Translations under genes and position numbers: made by a program
Notes under the pieces: model-generated
What the model was told of the DNA's origin: nothing
Databases searched by the model: none
The model's input: only the letters and a program-made list of their open reading frames with translations
In this document: positions 22,540 to 34,456 of the stretch, piece by piece
How positions within the stretch are numbered: position 1 is the first letter of the stretch
How the letters are laid out: the number at the start of each line of letters is the position of its first letter
DNA from: Tuctoria greenei
Lineage: Eukaryota; Streptophyta; Magnoliopsida; Poales; Poaceae
Reading direction: 5' to 3'
NCBI GenBank assembly: GCA_036927565.1
Contig: JAYESD010000001.1
Location: 247,967,097 to 248,031,096 of the forward strand
DNA length: 64,000 nt

Positions 22540-23679
22540 AAATCCAGAATTTTTCCTAATCATGTTTACAAACTGTCCAAAGCCTTATACGGTCTCAAAC
22601 AAGCCCCTAGAGCATGGTATGATAGGTTAAAAACATTCTTACTTGAAAAGGGATTTACCATGGGCAAGGTTGATAAAACTCTTTTTGTGCTTAAACATGA
22701 CAATGACTCATTATTCGTTCAAGTGTATGTGGATGATATTATCTTTGGTTGTGCTTCTCATGATCTTGTGTCCAAGTTTTCAGCAATGATGAGTTCCGAA
22801 TTTGAAATGAGTATGATGGGTGAACTCACTTACTTTTTGGGGCTGCAAATCAAGCAAACCAAGGAGGGTACCTTTGTGCATCAAACGAAGTATACCAAAG
22901 ACCTCCTAAGGCGCTTCAACATGGAAAAAAGCAAGCCTCTTCGGACACTAATGGGAACAGCAACAACACTTGAACTTGATGAAGATGGTGAATCTGTGAA
23001 TCAAAAAGAATACAGAAGCATGATCGGATCACTTTTGTACCTCACAGCATCAAGACCGGACATACAATTCAGCGTATGTCTTTTTGCACGGTTTCAAGCT
23101 TCCCCACGTGCTTCACATCGTCAAGCCGTCAAAAGGATTCTCAGGTACTTACATGGAACTCAAGAATTTGGCATTTTTCTTCCTTCTTTCTCAATCGTTA
23201 CTTTGAAAGCTTTTTCGGATGCTGATTTTGGGGGTTGTAGGATTTATAGGAAAAGTACTTCCGGTGCTTGTCATTTTCTTGGTAATTCTCTTGTTGCTTT
23301 GTCCTCTAGAAAACAAAATTCAGTTGCACAATCCACAGTCGAATCTGAATATGTAGCTACTGCTAGTGCTTGCTCACAAATTATTTGGATTATTCAAACA
23401 CTTAAGGACTATGGGGTTGATCTAGATAGTGTTCCACTGTTTTGAGATAACACTAGTGCCATTTGCATTGCTAAAAACCCCGTGCAACATTCTAGAACTA
23501 AGAACATTGACATTAGGTATTACTTTCTCAGAGATAATGTTGAAAAAAGAAACATTGTGCTTCACCATGTAGATACCGAACAACAATTGGCTAAAATTTT
23601 TACAAAACCTTTGGATTTCACACGTTTTTGTTACATTCGTAGTGAAATAGGGGTTATGCATCCTCATGGCTTAAATTGA
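22540..23679 (+). pseudogene. Copia 3 RT palm and RNase H
   Basis: Continues after the frameshift: KALYGLKQAPRAWYD near 22580, palm motif YVDDIIFG near 22730, then RNase H with FSDADFGG, SRKQNSVAQSTVESEY and KNPVQHSRTKNIDIRY. A TGA at 23443-23445 interrupts it (Cys codon in relatives). Ends at 23679. In intact form it makes the DNA copy and removes the RNA strand. Confidence 0.85.
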
Positions 23680-24665
23680 GGGGGTTTTGAAACTTGGGAA
23701 GTCTATATGTGAATCTGAAATTAAAATAATATGAGCATAGTATTTCATACATATATGACTTTGTGATTCCTTTTACATGCTAAAAGTTCTTACTACATTA
23801 CTCGTGTTATACATTTTGTAGTTTTTGCCATGTCTAGTAATTGGAATAATTACTTACACTAAAACTGGTCATGGTCGAACTTTCTTGCTGTTTTGAACTT
23901 GTTACATGTTCACAAGTGCTTTTAATCATTAAGAATTAATCAAGTAATCAACTCACATGTTGAGTTTTTATGAACAAATATAAATTGAGAAAAGATCAAG
24001 AGAATATGCATGCATCGCACTTCTTCTTTTGAGATGGCTTGTCATTGCACTTAGATATGAACTTGGAAGAAGTTGTGTATGACTAAAACCATGTCCTTAA
24101 GCTTTTGATTGTCAAATGACATAGGCTTGGCTTGGTTGGTTAGAATAAGGCATATGCGCATATAATCTCTTGCAAATATCATATGATCTAAATTTATGCT
24201 TTGAAAAATATTAAAATGCAGGAACTAGTGTCATGATTTCATGTTTTGAAATAGTTAAGTTTGTGAGATCATGACTTGCTTAAATTGAAAATTACATTTG
24301 ATCTCTAGCATGGCTTACACTATTATGTATTTCATTGATGTGATAATGTAAGGTACTTGATAGTATGACTTGGATGAGCTTTGTTTATATGTATATGTTA
24401 TAATATGCTCATAATAACTAAAGGGGGAGAGATAATTTGTTTATATGCTCATGACTTGCTGAATACATTGTCAAAGGGGGAGAGATAAGCATGAAGAGAA
24501 AGAGAATATGTGCATAAAGAGAGATAATAAAGGGGGAGATATTTTCTTCTTCTCATTTTACTTTTGATTTACAAAAGGGGAGAAATTGCCTTCAAAACTT
24601 TTATGTGAATAAGCCAATGTTCGGATTTTAAATGGTGTTGCCAATGCATTCATCAAGGGGGGGAT
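23680..24665 (+). other. Copia 3 non-coding 3' internal region with polypurine tract
   Basis: AT-rich, no supported ORF; an envelope-like frame, found here in some SIRE elements, was not seen. 'aaagggggaga' repeats (24420-24600) precede the final tract AAGGGGGGGATT before the LTR at 24666. Same sequence type as 1-438. Confidence 0.75.
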
Positions 24666-26546
24666 TGTAAGACCTATGTGTGCTGAATACATTGGCTTGT
24701 AGTGAATACACTTGCTTTGACAATAAAAGTTTTGAATATCACCAAAACACCTTTTTATCAAAGTCCGACTCTAGCTCTGAGCTACAGCAAGGTCCGACGG
24801 TAGGTCCGGCTTGTTTTGGGTAGCTCCGGTTACGTTTAATGCTAGGTCCGACTAGCTTTGGTCAGCTCTGGTGAAGTTTTGTCTTTAGCTCCGGCATGTC
24901 TTTGATAGCTCCGACATGTTTTTGATAGCTCCGGCGTGTTTTTGTTAAGTTCCGAGTTGATTTTTCTAGCTCCGGCTTTTGGGTTTACTAGTTCCGACTA
25001 GTTCTGGTTAGCTTCAGCGCTAGGTCTTGCTAGTTTTGTAAGCTCCGGTGGGAACTTGGTTGTACCAGTTTTGGTAAGCTCCGATGCTAGGTTCTACTAG
25101 CTTTTGTTAGCTTCGGCTCAAGGTCCCGGATGCTCTGGCAAGGTCCGGAACTTGACGAAGTGCTTCTGCTTTTCATTTGAAATGTTTTGTACTTGCTTTA
25201 CATTGTTGGAAAGTTTGCTTAGTATTCTTTTACTAAGTTTTTGGTGTGTTTTGGTTGATATGGATGATATCGTGTTACTGTGGTTTTGCAACATGCTTAT
25301 GTGAGGTTCTCACGTAAGGTATTGTGTTCGGAACTAACTTGAGTCAAGTCGAGGACTTGGGCTCGTATGGATTGGTTGTTTATTTATGTGCAGGTGTTGC
25401 TTGAGTTCAAGACATGGCTGGTGACGGGATCCATTGGACTAGTCTCAGGGAGAAGATGAGGTTCCAACAACCAAATTCAGGAGGAATTGTGGTTGAGCTG
25501 ATCAGGAGGTTGCGCAGCATGATTGAATCAAGAACAATGCATATGAAGGTATCGTGGACGTCATTGGAAGATGTTTGCACGTGTGCATGGAGTGCATGTA
25601 CGTGGCTACATGGTTCTGAGGCGTGATGAAGAGGTGTGGACGTAAAGAATTGGTCGGAAAGGTCCAACCGACTAGGTTATGGACTCAGGCTGCAGCTGAG
25701 TCGGGTTTGACTCAAATATGGAAAGATTTGAGTTGGTTATGATAGGATTTCGTGTGGGTCACGAATTTGAGTTGTTTAGAAATGTGGTATACGTTCCTAA
25801 GGTGTTTGGAAGTCTTAAGATTGCTTCTATCTGCGTATAGAAGAATCTTGAGCAGTTATGGAAAGTTACGATTCGTGATCTGAGTAGGATTGGAGTCCTA
25901 GTTGATATTGGTTTGGCCTAAGGGCTGGTTATATAAGCAAGGGAGCCCAGAGCTTGTGGGACACGGCTTTGGGGCTGTTCCTCTTGTGTTCTATTGAATA
26001 AAATTCGTAGTTTGAAGGAACTTCTGTGCCTAGTTTGTCAGACTTGTTCCAGACAAGTTTTATTCGTCGAGTTTCTGGACAGCACTACCTTTCGTCGGTG
26101 GTTTTATCATAACTCGAGTTTTACAGATCCAATTGACGTTATTCTTTTTGATTTGTCTTCAAAACTTGATTATCTATCATCTGTCAAAATTTCACGGTCA
26201 TTGGATTTGTGTTCTATGATCTACACGAGTTTCTTTGCAACGTTCCAAAACTGTTTTTTCTCGGGTAGGGCAGATTGACCATTGTTTGATCTTTCGATCA
26301 TAACTTGAGTTTTTCTCGGCGGATTTGAGTGATTATTTTTGTGTTGTCTTCGTGACTTGATTCTCTCTGATATCTATCACTTTTGTCACGGTGAAACACG
26401 TTTAGATTAGTCTCACATACGATTTCTTTAATAGATCGTTTTTCTGCCAAAAGGGTTTGGGGTTTAATTGTTTCCGCTGCGTAAGATTTTTAAATCTACC
26501 ATTCACCCCCCCTCTGGTAGCTTTTCACGTGCTCTTCGATCCTACA
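24666..26546 (+). repeat. 3' LTR of Copia element 3
   Basis: 1881 bp, same ends as the 5' LTR; TATA at 25930. Most differences from the 5' LTR are C/T or G/A. Confidence 0.95.
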
Positions 26547-26551
26547 GAATT

Positions 26552-27732
26552 CCATCAGGAACTTTCATGTATATATCCGAATCTAATGACCCGTATAAAT
26601 AAGCGGCCACGGCATTCATCAATTGCATGGATAGATGTTTTTGCATTGCCAGAGATATTAAATATCGAAATGTTATTCCATTCATCACTGGGGAATATGT
26701 TTCGTTAAGATCAATTTCAGGTCTCTGCGTAAAACCTTGTGCAACCAGCCTCGCTTTATATCTTACTACCTCATTATTTTTGTTTCTCTTTCGAACAAAA
26801 ACTCATTTGAACCCAACTGGAAAGGTTCTAGGAGGTGTAGGTATCACATCAGTGAATACCTCTCTTTTCTTAAGCGAGTTAATCTCAGTTTCAATTGCTT
26901 CATTCCAGTTGTTTCAGTCTGAGCGTTTCTTACACTCTGCCATGGTCTTAGGATCTGGATCATCTTAGAAATTTTCAGCAATAACAGTTGAGAAGCATAG
27001 GTCTGCAATTGTAGTACTATGATCATAAACTTTTCCCGAACTAGTATAATTAATGGAAATCTCTTCTATCCCATTTGACGTCTCATGATTTCCCAATACG
27101 AGATTGTCGGGATTTTCTGATTTTCTAGTCTCATTTATATTGCGCGCTTGAGAACTAGACTGTGGATCATTTACATTCACATGAAGTTGTATACCTTTTG
27201 GTTTCATCACATCCTTGGTTTTTCTAGGAGCTTTTGCTCTCTCTTTTCTAGTTCGCTTTTCCGAATCGATATTCTTTCTTTTAGGTTCTACCCTCCCCCT
27301 CTTCCTCATAGAAGGGGCCATAGTGGTTTTCTTTGGTACCTCCACTCTTTCAGATGCATTTACCACAGGATTCCAAGATTTCATAACACCATTATAATCT
27401 GTGAATGCATCTGGTAAATTATTTGCAGCATTTTGCAAATTTTTTATTCTCTGAACTTTAAGTTTAGTCTCTTGTGTACGTGGATCTGAGGATACCTTTG
27501 ATTTATCATCCCAATTTATTTCCTGGTATTCCAAATTATTCTTAAACTCTCTTCCTAATGCCGGTAAATGTTCCTCATTAAAAATGCAATCAGCGTATCT
27601 TGCTGTAAATAAATCTCCAGTCATAGGTTCTAGGTATTTTATGATCGAAGGAGAATGATATCCTACATAAATATCCATCTTTCTATGAGGACCCATTGTT
27701 GTACGCTGCGGTGGTGAAATTGGTGCATACAC
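26552..27732 (-). pseudogene. Copia 2 integrase C-terminus, linker and RT front half
   Basis: The minus-strand frame 27732-26965 begins with the integrase C-terminal region (KMDIYVGYHSPSIIKYLEP, near 27680), then a basic, low-complexity linker (about 27400-27150). RT front sequence follows to 26552, where Copia 3 is inserted; it resumes at 16271. A stop and frame change near 26965 break it. Confidence 0.75.
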
Positions 27733-27744
27733 TGCGCACCCAAA

Positions 27745-28860
27745 TTACTGCAGATGGGAAATGCTTGGAGCATTACCACGTACTAAACATAGTGGGGAGA
27801 CAGTATGATATGCAGTTGGTCGCAATTGTATTAAGTCTGCAGCGTGTAAAACTGCATGACCCCAACATGTAATAGGTAGATTACAGTTATGTAATAATGG
27901 TTTTTCTATCAACTTAATTCTCTTAATAAGTGATTCATCCAATCTATTTTGAGTATGTACATATGGTGCTGAATGTTGCACTGCAATTCCTTGAGCCATA
28001 CAATAATCATTGAAAGCCTTTGAACTAAATTCTGCAACATTATCTAATCTTATAGATTTTAGTCTGTGTTCAGGATAATTTGCTTTCAATCTTATGACTT
28101 GCGTAATACTTTTAGCAAATGCATGGTTTCGTATCGATAGAAGACACATTCAACCATCTTGTAGATGCGTATATTCAAACCATAAAATACCTGAATGGTC
28201 CCGATGAGGGACTAGGTCCACAAATATCTCCTTGAATTCTTTCAAGAAATTTAAGTGGTTCTACCTTAATCTTGAGTGGTAAAGGTCTCAAAATTAATTT
28301 TTCAGTTGTTCAAGCTTTGCACATAAAATCTGAAGATTTCGGAAATTTGGCTGAATTTAAATTGTGACCATAACTATTACCTATAATCTTCCTCATCATT
28401 CCAACTCTTGGATGTCCAAGTCTTTCATGTCAGGTTTTGAATGCATCTACTTCTTGGAAGACTACCTTGTATATAACATGTGGTACAGGTTGTATGCATG
28501 TATAATACAATCCAGACGGTAAGCAAGGCATTCTCTCTAGAATATCATAGCTATCACTGTTTTTCTTAATAATGTGGAGAAATTCCTCATTATTTTTGTC
28601 ATGGGTATTTACATGTAACCCATTCATACGGATATCTCTATAACTTAGTGATGTACGGGTAGAATCGGGATACAGAAGTGCATTCTCAATTGTTACTTTT
28701 GTACCTATTGGAAGGACTATAGTAGCTCGTCCAGAGCCTACTATATTCGTATCATGTCCTGCAATAGTCAAAATATTTCCAGTTCATTTTTAAGAGTTTG
28801 GAAATACTTTGTCTCTCTAAGTATAGAGTTTGTTGTGCCACTATCCACAAGACACAATTC
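27745..28860 (-). pseudogene. Copia 2 protease and integrase core
   Basis: Protease site DSGTT is at 28848-28831, intact. Frame 28771-28430 carries the segment between protease and the zinc region. Frame 28149-27745 carries the integrase core: IRLDNVAEF (second Asp), then a QNRLDESLIKR segment where the Glu is kept. The stretch 28150-28430 holds the first part of the core in broken frames. Confidence 0.75.
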
Positions 28861-29048
28861 TTGTTCCATATGATTGACTTCAAGTATCTATATAGAATAA
28901 TAAATTTATTCAGTATAGAATACATACATACGTATTTATAATATCAAAGTATTTACATACTTATATTTACATTATATATCACAATCCTTAGTGTCACTAA
29001 TATTTACAAAGACGATAGATTAATAAAATCCACTATGATAAATGGAGC

Positions 29049-30053
29049 CTATTCTTGGTCTCCAAACACATCGTTGGTATATTCAACAATCATGTTCTTA
29101 TCGTCATTGTAGTCATCATTTGATGGACTTTGCTTTATTTCTTCATCTGTTACTTTTCCCAAAGTTGTAGTCTCATCGGATGTAGCATTGAAATGTGCTT
29201 CATATGATTCTTTTGCTTTTCCTTCTTCTTTGAGGGATTTCTGGTATAAATCAACCAAGTGTTGGGGTGTTTTGCATTTCTTTGCAATATGGTTAGGACC
29301 ACCACATTGATAGCACTTGAATGGTTTCTTTTCTTTCCTCTTTTTCTGTCCTTTGGACTTTTTCTTCTTGTGCATATTTTTCTTGTTTTTCTTGAATTTA
29401 CCAACATTCTTAGATGATTTAGTATCATCCATTTTTACTTTACTCTTTGAACTATAATTAACTTCAGGCAGTGGAGCCATACCAACAGGATGTTGGTGAT
29501 GATTTCTCATAGTGAGTTCATCATGCTTTTCTGCTTGAAGAAGATCTTGTATTAGTTCTGAGTAACATTGGTAATTTCTGGCACGGCATTGATGCATTAA
29601 GATCCTATCTGATGGAAGTATAGTTATGAGAGTTTTCTCAATCTTTTTTTCATCAGATGGTTCCTTCTCACAAAACTGTAATTTAGCACAAATCTTATGA
29701 ACATCATGATTATAATCTCCAATGGATTAATCCTGTAGGCGTAAATATATCCAATCATGACTGGCCTCAGGTAAAATTACTGCCTTTTGTTGTTCATAAC
29801 GATTTTGAAGAGCATTCCAAAGAACACTTGGTTCTTCTTCTAGTACATATTTTGATTTCAAATCAGGATGTATATGATGCCTTAAGATATATAAAGCATT
29901 GTACTTGTATGTAGGAGATAATTCTTGTTGTCGATTTTCTGGTGGAAGTATTGCCTCATACATCCCTCTAAGAGCCAAGCTTATCTTGACGTCCATCACC
30001 CATGTAGGATAATTATGCCCATCAAGAGCAAGTTCCTCAAACTCTCGAGTCAT
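29049..30053 (-). pseudogene. Copia 2 gag
   Basis: ATG at 30053. Residues 1-108 show the Copia gag start (LALDGHNYPTWVMDVKISLA) and the LWNALQNRYEQQK segment. A TAA near 29730 interrupts it; the same frame then runs on to 29049 with a lysine-rich region and a CYQCGGPNHIAKKC zinc knuckle, followed by an acidic tail. One stop in otherwise good sequence. Confidence 0.85.
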
Positions 30054-31719
30054 TAGTGCTACAATATTTAACCAAGATTTTGTCAGAATTTAGGTTTAAT
30101 TGTGACATACGCAATTATATTTGCATTCTTGTGATATTTGAATGATAAACATTCATCCCACAACATGTGTTGTCATTTATAATCTTTGATTTCATATCAA
30201 ATGAAATCTATCGATTTCATGTTTAGTGTTATAATTATGGTTCATGTAAAATAAATTCCATGAGTTTATAATTTTATGTGTAATTCATCTTTATAAACTC
30301 CATGAGTTTGATGAATTTTGCTAGAAATAACACTGATTTCATGCCTCACATAAAATTATAGTTAAAATAATTATGTATTAACCATATCTTCAAATTCCAT
30401 AGAAATAGAAAATGAGTAATTACATGTACAAAAAAATATTAAAACAAATAATAAAACTGTACATATAAACATCAGCCCCATTGGGCTACTTCTTTTCTGG
30501 TTCAATCGGCCATTCGGCATTTTGGTCTGGCCCAGCCAGCCATTCGGCCCAGCCCGTGCAGCATTGAAAAGGGGTCAGGGGGTTAGGGTTATCCGTCACC
30601 CCCTCCCTTTTCCTCCTCACCGCCGCAGTTTCTCTAGAGTCTTCTACCACCTCCTCGATTCTTCTGTCTCGGTCCACCTTCTCCCGTGCGACGCCGCACC
30701 TTCTCTGGTCCTCCTCCTTTCCGCCCCCCCCCCACACACACACACATCTCTAGGTCCTCAAGACCGACGAGGGAAGGACCAAGCCCCCGGGCAACGGCCT
30801 GAGGAACTCGGTTTCGCTAGGTGAGTGAAACGGCGAAGGATTCGACCCCCATTGGGGCTCCGGAGCGGTGACTCTTCACTTGTTGCGGTTGAATCTTGAT
30901 GATTTGGTGTTGGTGACGGCAGTTGAGCCCTGGATCCGGCGATTGTTGCACTTTATTCATATTCATTTGCAGATGTTCTTGGTGCTAGGGGTCTGGTAGG
31001 GCGTCCCAGTGGCCCGATTCGGATCCTTACCATTTTTTTGTATGTCGGACTTGGGGTTGGTGAGTCCGACACCGGTATGAAGTCGACCGGTTGGTCGTCG
31101 TCCTCGACAACAGCCACCACGAGCATGTCGCCTTCTTGTTCGACGACGGTGACCTCCGTGTTACCCACACCATCAGTGAGTTTTTCTTCTCCCTCTCCCC
31201 TACCGGTGATGAGAACCCTGATCCTTGTGCAACCGGGTATGGGCAAGGGCCCATACTGTGGATGGCGCAAGGTTTCTCCCGGCGGCTCCATAGGGAGTTT
31301 GCCGGGTCTGAGGGTTCCATCGGCCAATATGCTGGTGTATTGGGGAATGGTGATCTCTGTCGATTGTTAACCCTAACCCTAGGGTTAGAGGCTTGTTGTG
31401 GTGGTTGTTGTGAGGATTCTGGCGTTGGACTCCCTCCATTCCGAAAGTATCCAGATCTTCACCGCCGTCTGTTGTGTCGCCGTCTTCTCTGTTGATGATG
31501 CCCTCGGTTGCATCCATTGTTTCTTGTTTCCCATGTTCTTGCAGAGAATCGCCGGCGTGGATTGCAACTTGGTGCACCAAATTGGTCCAGAACACGGCGC
31601 AAATTATGGATTAAAGACTGGGTAAGATTGTTTTTTGTCATCTTTACCTTGTCTTAATCCTTGTTCATTCGATCTCTTGAGGCCTATGAACTCTCTGGTT
31701 GATCTACATGCCGATAACG
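30054..31719 (-). other. Long leader of Copia 2 with a GC-rich foreign-looking block
   Basis: The gap from LTR to gag is 1.67 kb, unusual for a Copia with 232 bp LTRs. 30054-30480 is AT-rich. 30480-31700 is GC-rich with a C run plus CA repeat (30723-30746) and frames on both strands (minus 31327-30953, plus 31091-31495). A frame on plus runs into a GTGAGT near 31174. It looks more like host gene leader or exon than retroelement, but I recognise no protein. Confidence 0.45.
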
Positions 31720-31951
31720 TGTTATGAATTGAGTAGACTAGAAAGTAGACAAATGTTTAGACAAAAATGAACTCTGTTTTATTTTCATTAATCATTGTGT
31801 TTCTTATATACATGTTCAATGGACATTGGCGGCTCTTCGCTGTGGAACCGCCGTTTCCGTCGTCGCACCCGTTTGGAAAATCGCCGATGGAACTGGCACT
31901 GATGTCGATTATCGTGGAGATTAAGTGTTGACACTTGTATTATTCTTAACA
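31720..31951 (-). repeat. 5' LTR of Copia element 2
   Basis: 232 bp, TGTTAAGAAT to CATAACA on the minus strand. The sequence next inside (CGTTATCGGCATG) is the candidate primer site; it is not the usual initiator-Met type. Confidence 0.85.
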
Positions 31952-32934
31952 GGCCCGTCTCCTCCTAGCTTGCGGTTGCGGGCCGGGATGGGGTGGTGCA
32001 GCCGTTGCACTGTTCGTGGCGTGGCAGTTGCTACGCGGAGCGATGGTACGGGGGGCAGCGCCTCGAATCCTTCGCGACGCGGGTGCGGGCCAGGAAACGT
32101 CGCGGTTCCCGGTTTCGCTCGCGGATCGTGCGCGCTCAGCTGGGACGAGACGACATGACTTATCAAATAGAACATTTAAGTGATATATGATTTTTCAGCA
32201 CTACTAATCGTGATCTTTTCGTAAGCACAAGTCATTTATACTATATATATTGCCATTCCACTATGGCCAGCTCATTAACGATATTTCAATTCCTGATGTC
32301 TCTTCACGGCCTCATCCAATATCAGAAAATTTCAAATTCAAATTTATATTATTAGGAAATCGTACTGGTTTTTGGTTTACAAATGAGCGGAAGAGATGCA
32401 CAAAAGTAGTGCTCAAGTAAGCTTAGCTTTGAATAAAATTGCCAAGAGCTTTATCCCTAAAGAGATCAAGACCAAAGCTTTAAACCTAATTTGCAGCTAG
32501 TACAAACACAACTTGTGCAGATAAAAATTGACGATATTTAGTTAGCCCAACCAATCGGAAACTGAAAAATTACTAGTATATAGAATTATATAGAAACTGC
32601 ATGTACTACATATTTATATTCGAAATTTTGAGTTCCCCTCTTCCCTCATCAACAGTTGCAGAAAGAGGAACAGTAGAAGAACCCGGTTGTCAAAGCAGCA
32701 CAAACTGCAGCATTAAAGCTTAACTTGCACAACCACAATTCACTAGCCACCACTTCAAACCTTCGACAAACTCAAATTACCTCAGGTTGAGTGCATAGAA
32801 AGTCTGGAAGTCTATTCACTTGTTAGATAACATTTTTCGGCACCTGACGATTGTATTCATTTATCAATTCTCATCCATCAGTTTAGGCGAACTAACTAGC
32901 TGCTTAAGACAAGAACTATGTCCTCAACCACAGA
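31952..32934. other. GC-rich patch and 3' flank of the bZIP gene
   Basis: 31952-32160 is GC-rich and may be the other half of the Copia 2 target at 14150-14607. From about 32170 the sequence is AT-rich and includes the 3' UTR of the minus-strand bZIP gene. I see no clear AATAAA on that strand. Confidence 0.4.
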
Positions 32935-33407
32935 TTAGTTCACAAGATGTGGGCTAGCACCGTTGAAAGGAAGCGTGCAGGAGTAAGTCACATATCTAAC
33001 TCCATCAAGGAGAACAACAACAAATATCCTGGAGAGGGGTTTCAGTGATACTCTTGGATCACCATCCCCATTGCCAACCTCCCTGGGATCAGCTAACACA
33101 GACACAACAACTGATGATGTTGGTTTGCTATCAATATCAGGTAACTTGCTGCTTTCAGAAGTCCTGTTAAAAGACCGCGGCCTTGTGCCATTAACATTTT
33201 TTCCAGTGAGTGGAATTGCCTCGTTATACATGATCCTCCTATTTTTCAGCTTGCCACCAGCTGGAGCAGGCGTTGGAATTTTCTGGGTAGCATTAGCACC
33301 GGAGTTCACAATTGGAGAGGCAGGTATAATGCTACCAGAACTGGCAGAAGCTGCAGAACTGTCAAACTGGAATACCTCGCTGCAGATACCCGAGTTCAAA
33401 ATTGATC
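32935..33407 (-). CDS. bZIP17/28-like transcription factor, exon 2
   Basis: Second and last coding exon. It follows a TTTTCAG acceptor (33409-33408) and joins exon 1 in frame (G + GA). It encodes about 157 residues of the lumenal C-terminal part, from SILNSGICSEVFQFD through a Ser/Pro-rich stretch to SRIFVVVLLDGVRYVTYSC and a TAA at 32937-32935. In the family this part faces the ER lumen and responds to unfolded protein. No break is seen. Confidence 0.9.
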
Positions 33408-33516
33408 CTGAAAATCAGTGCACAAGAATCACAGAGTAAAACATCATGGGTTTCACCAGCCACAAAATAACTAGGATACTTGTATATTGCTGAAATAAAC
33501 ACAACTTCATCCTCAA

Positions 33517-33674
33517 GAATACAGATTTGACAATTTTCTGCTTCTACAATCTCGGGGGAATTTCATATAGAACTCTCATAAAAAACCAACCATGAGAATA
33601 CAGATTTGACAATTTTCTGCTTCTACAATCTCGTGGGAATTTCATGTAGAACTCTCATAAAAAAGCAACCATGA
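33517..33674. repeat. 79 bp tandem duplication in the bZIP intron
   Basis: Copies at 33517-33595 and 33596-33674, starting 'gaatacagatttgac', with only a few differences. A recent local duplication. Confidence 0.9.
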
Positions 33675-34456
33675 GAATTAATTACAGCAGACTTCATGTT
33701 TGAACTCAAAACAAAACATTGAAAGTTGCAGTAACTTTGCTCAGAAGTTAATAAAGCATGCCTAGAGCAACATGTCAAGCATATGCTGACAATATAGCTT
33801 ATACTCACTGAGCACTGGTAAAGAGAGCACAAACAGAGATCAACATAGACAGGTAATCCTGATCCAGTTGAATACTTCAATTGCAGAAATCAAGATAAAC
33901 AAGACCACAGAAGTTCTATGAAATTAAGCATTATTTATAAGCTTCAGGTTGATACAGCATCGCTATCACAATTATAGGTCATTTCCTTCATCATCGGACA
34001 CCCATTTCCTTAATCAGAAGGACACAACATCGCTACTATTTGATACTTATTGAGCTAGCTCTTTCATGATTACGATAAAAAAAATGATGTGGATGTGCGG
34101 ATTATGCTCTATGAATGTAGTTTCCTTTTCCTGACAAGCTAACCATGTCATAACCAGCTGGCAATCTTGAAGATAGGGAAATTATCATTTCCTAGTTAAT
34201 TGCAACATAATCCCTCAGATCTTAATTGATGACTTTAGTGATTTCTTGTAGATATGCACCAAATCACTTGTCCTAACGTCATCAATTTGAAAGTGGGGGA
34301 GAAATATTTATGGTCTATTGGCCACAGCCTATGGATAAGAATGTGTGGACGGAATGGTAAAATTTAATCAGGGGGAACTTTCAGAACTATTAATGTGAAC
34401 TGTTGCATTTTGATGGTAAATTTTTAAAAGAATGATTGCTCTGTTGACCCTACATT

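Larger units (their letters stand above)
16272..26546 (+). mobile_element. Copia element 3, full length, nested in Copia 2
   Basis: 10,275 bp with 1881 bp LTRs at both ends, perfect GAATT duplications (16267-16271, 26547-26551), primer site at 18155, gag from 18215, pol to 23679, and a purine tract before 24666. The LTRs differ at about 2-3% of sites by eye. Size, LTR length and the long gag extension suggest the SIRE/Maximus group, not proven. All coding parts carry stops or frameshifts, so it cannot move on its own. Confidence 0.95.
14608..31951 (-). mobile_element. Old Copia element 2, split by Copia element 3
   Basis: LTRs of 232 bp at 14608-14839 and 31720-31951 bracket a minus-strand gag, protease, integrase, RT and RNase H order. 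The RT is broken by the plus-strand Copia at 16272-26546 with a GAATT duplication; without it the element is about 7.1 kb. Flanks are GCCCC and GGCCC, a degenerate duplication. The purine tract CAAAGGGGAG lies inside the left LTR (14849-14840). The LTRs differ at roughly 23 of 232 sites by eye, so it is much older than its guest. Confidence 0.9.

Noticed and set aside
31369..31388. Telomere-like CCCTAACCCTAGGGTTAG
   Set aside because: Only two to three repeat units in each direction; too short for an interstitial telomere array.
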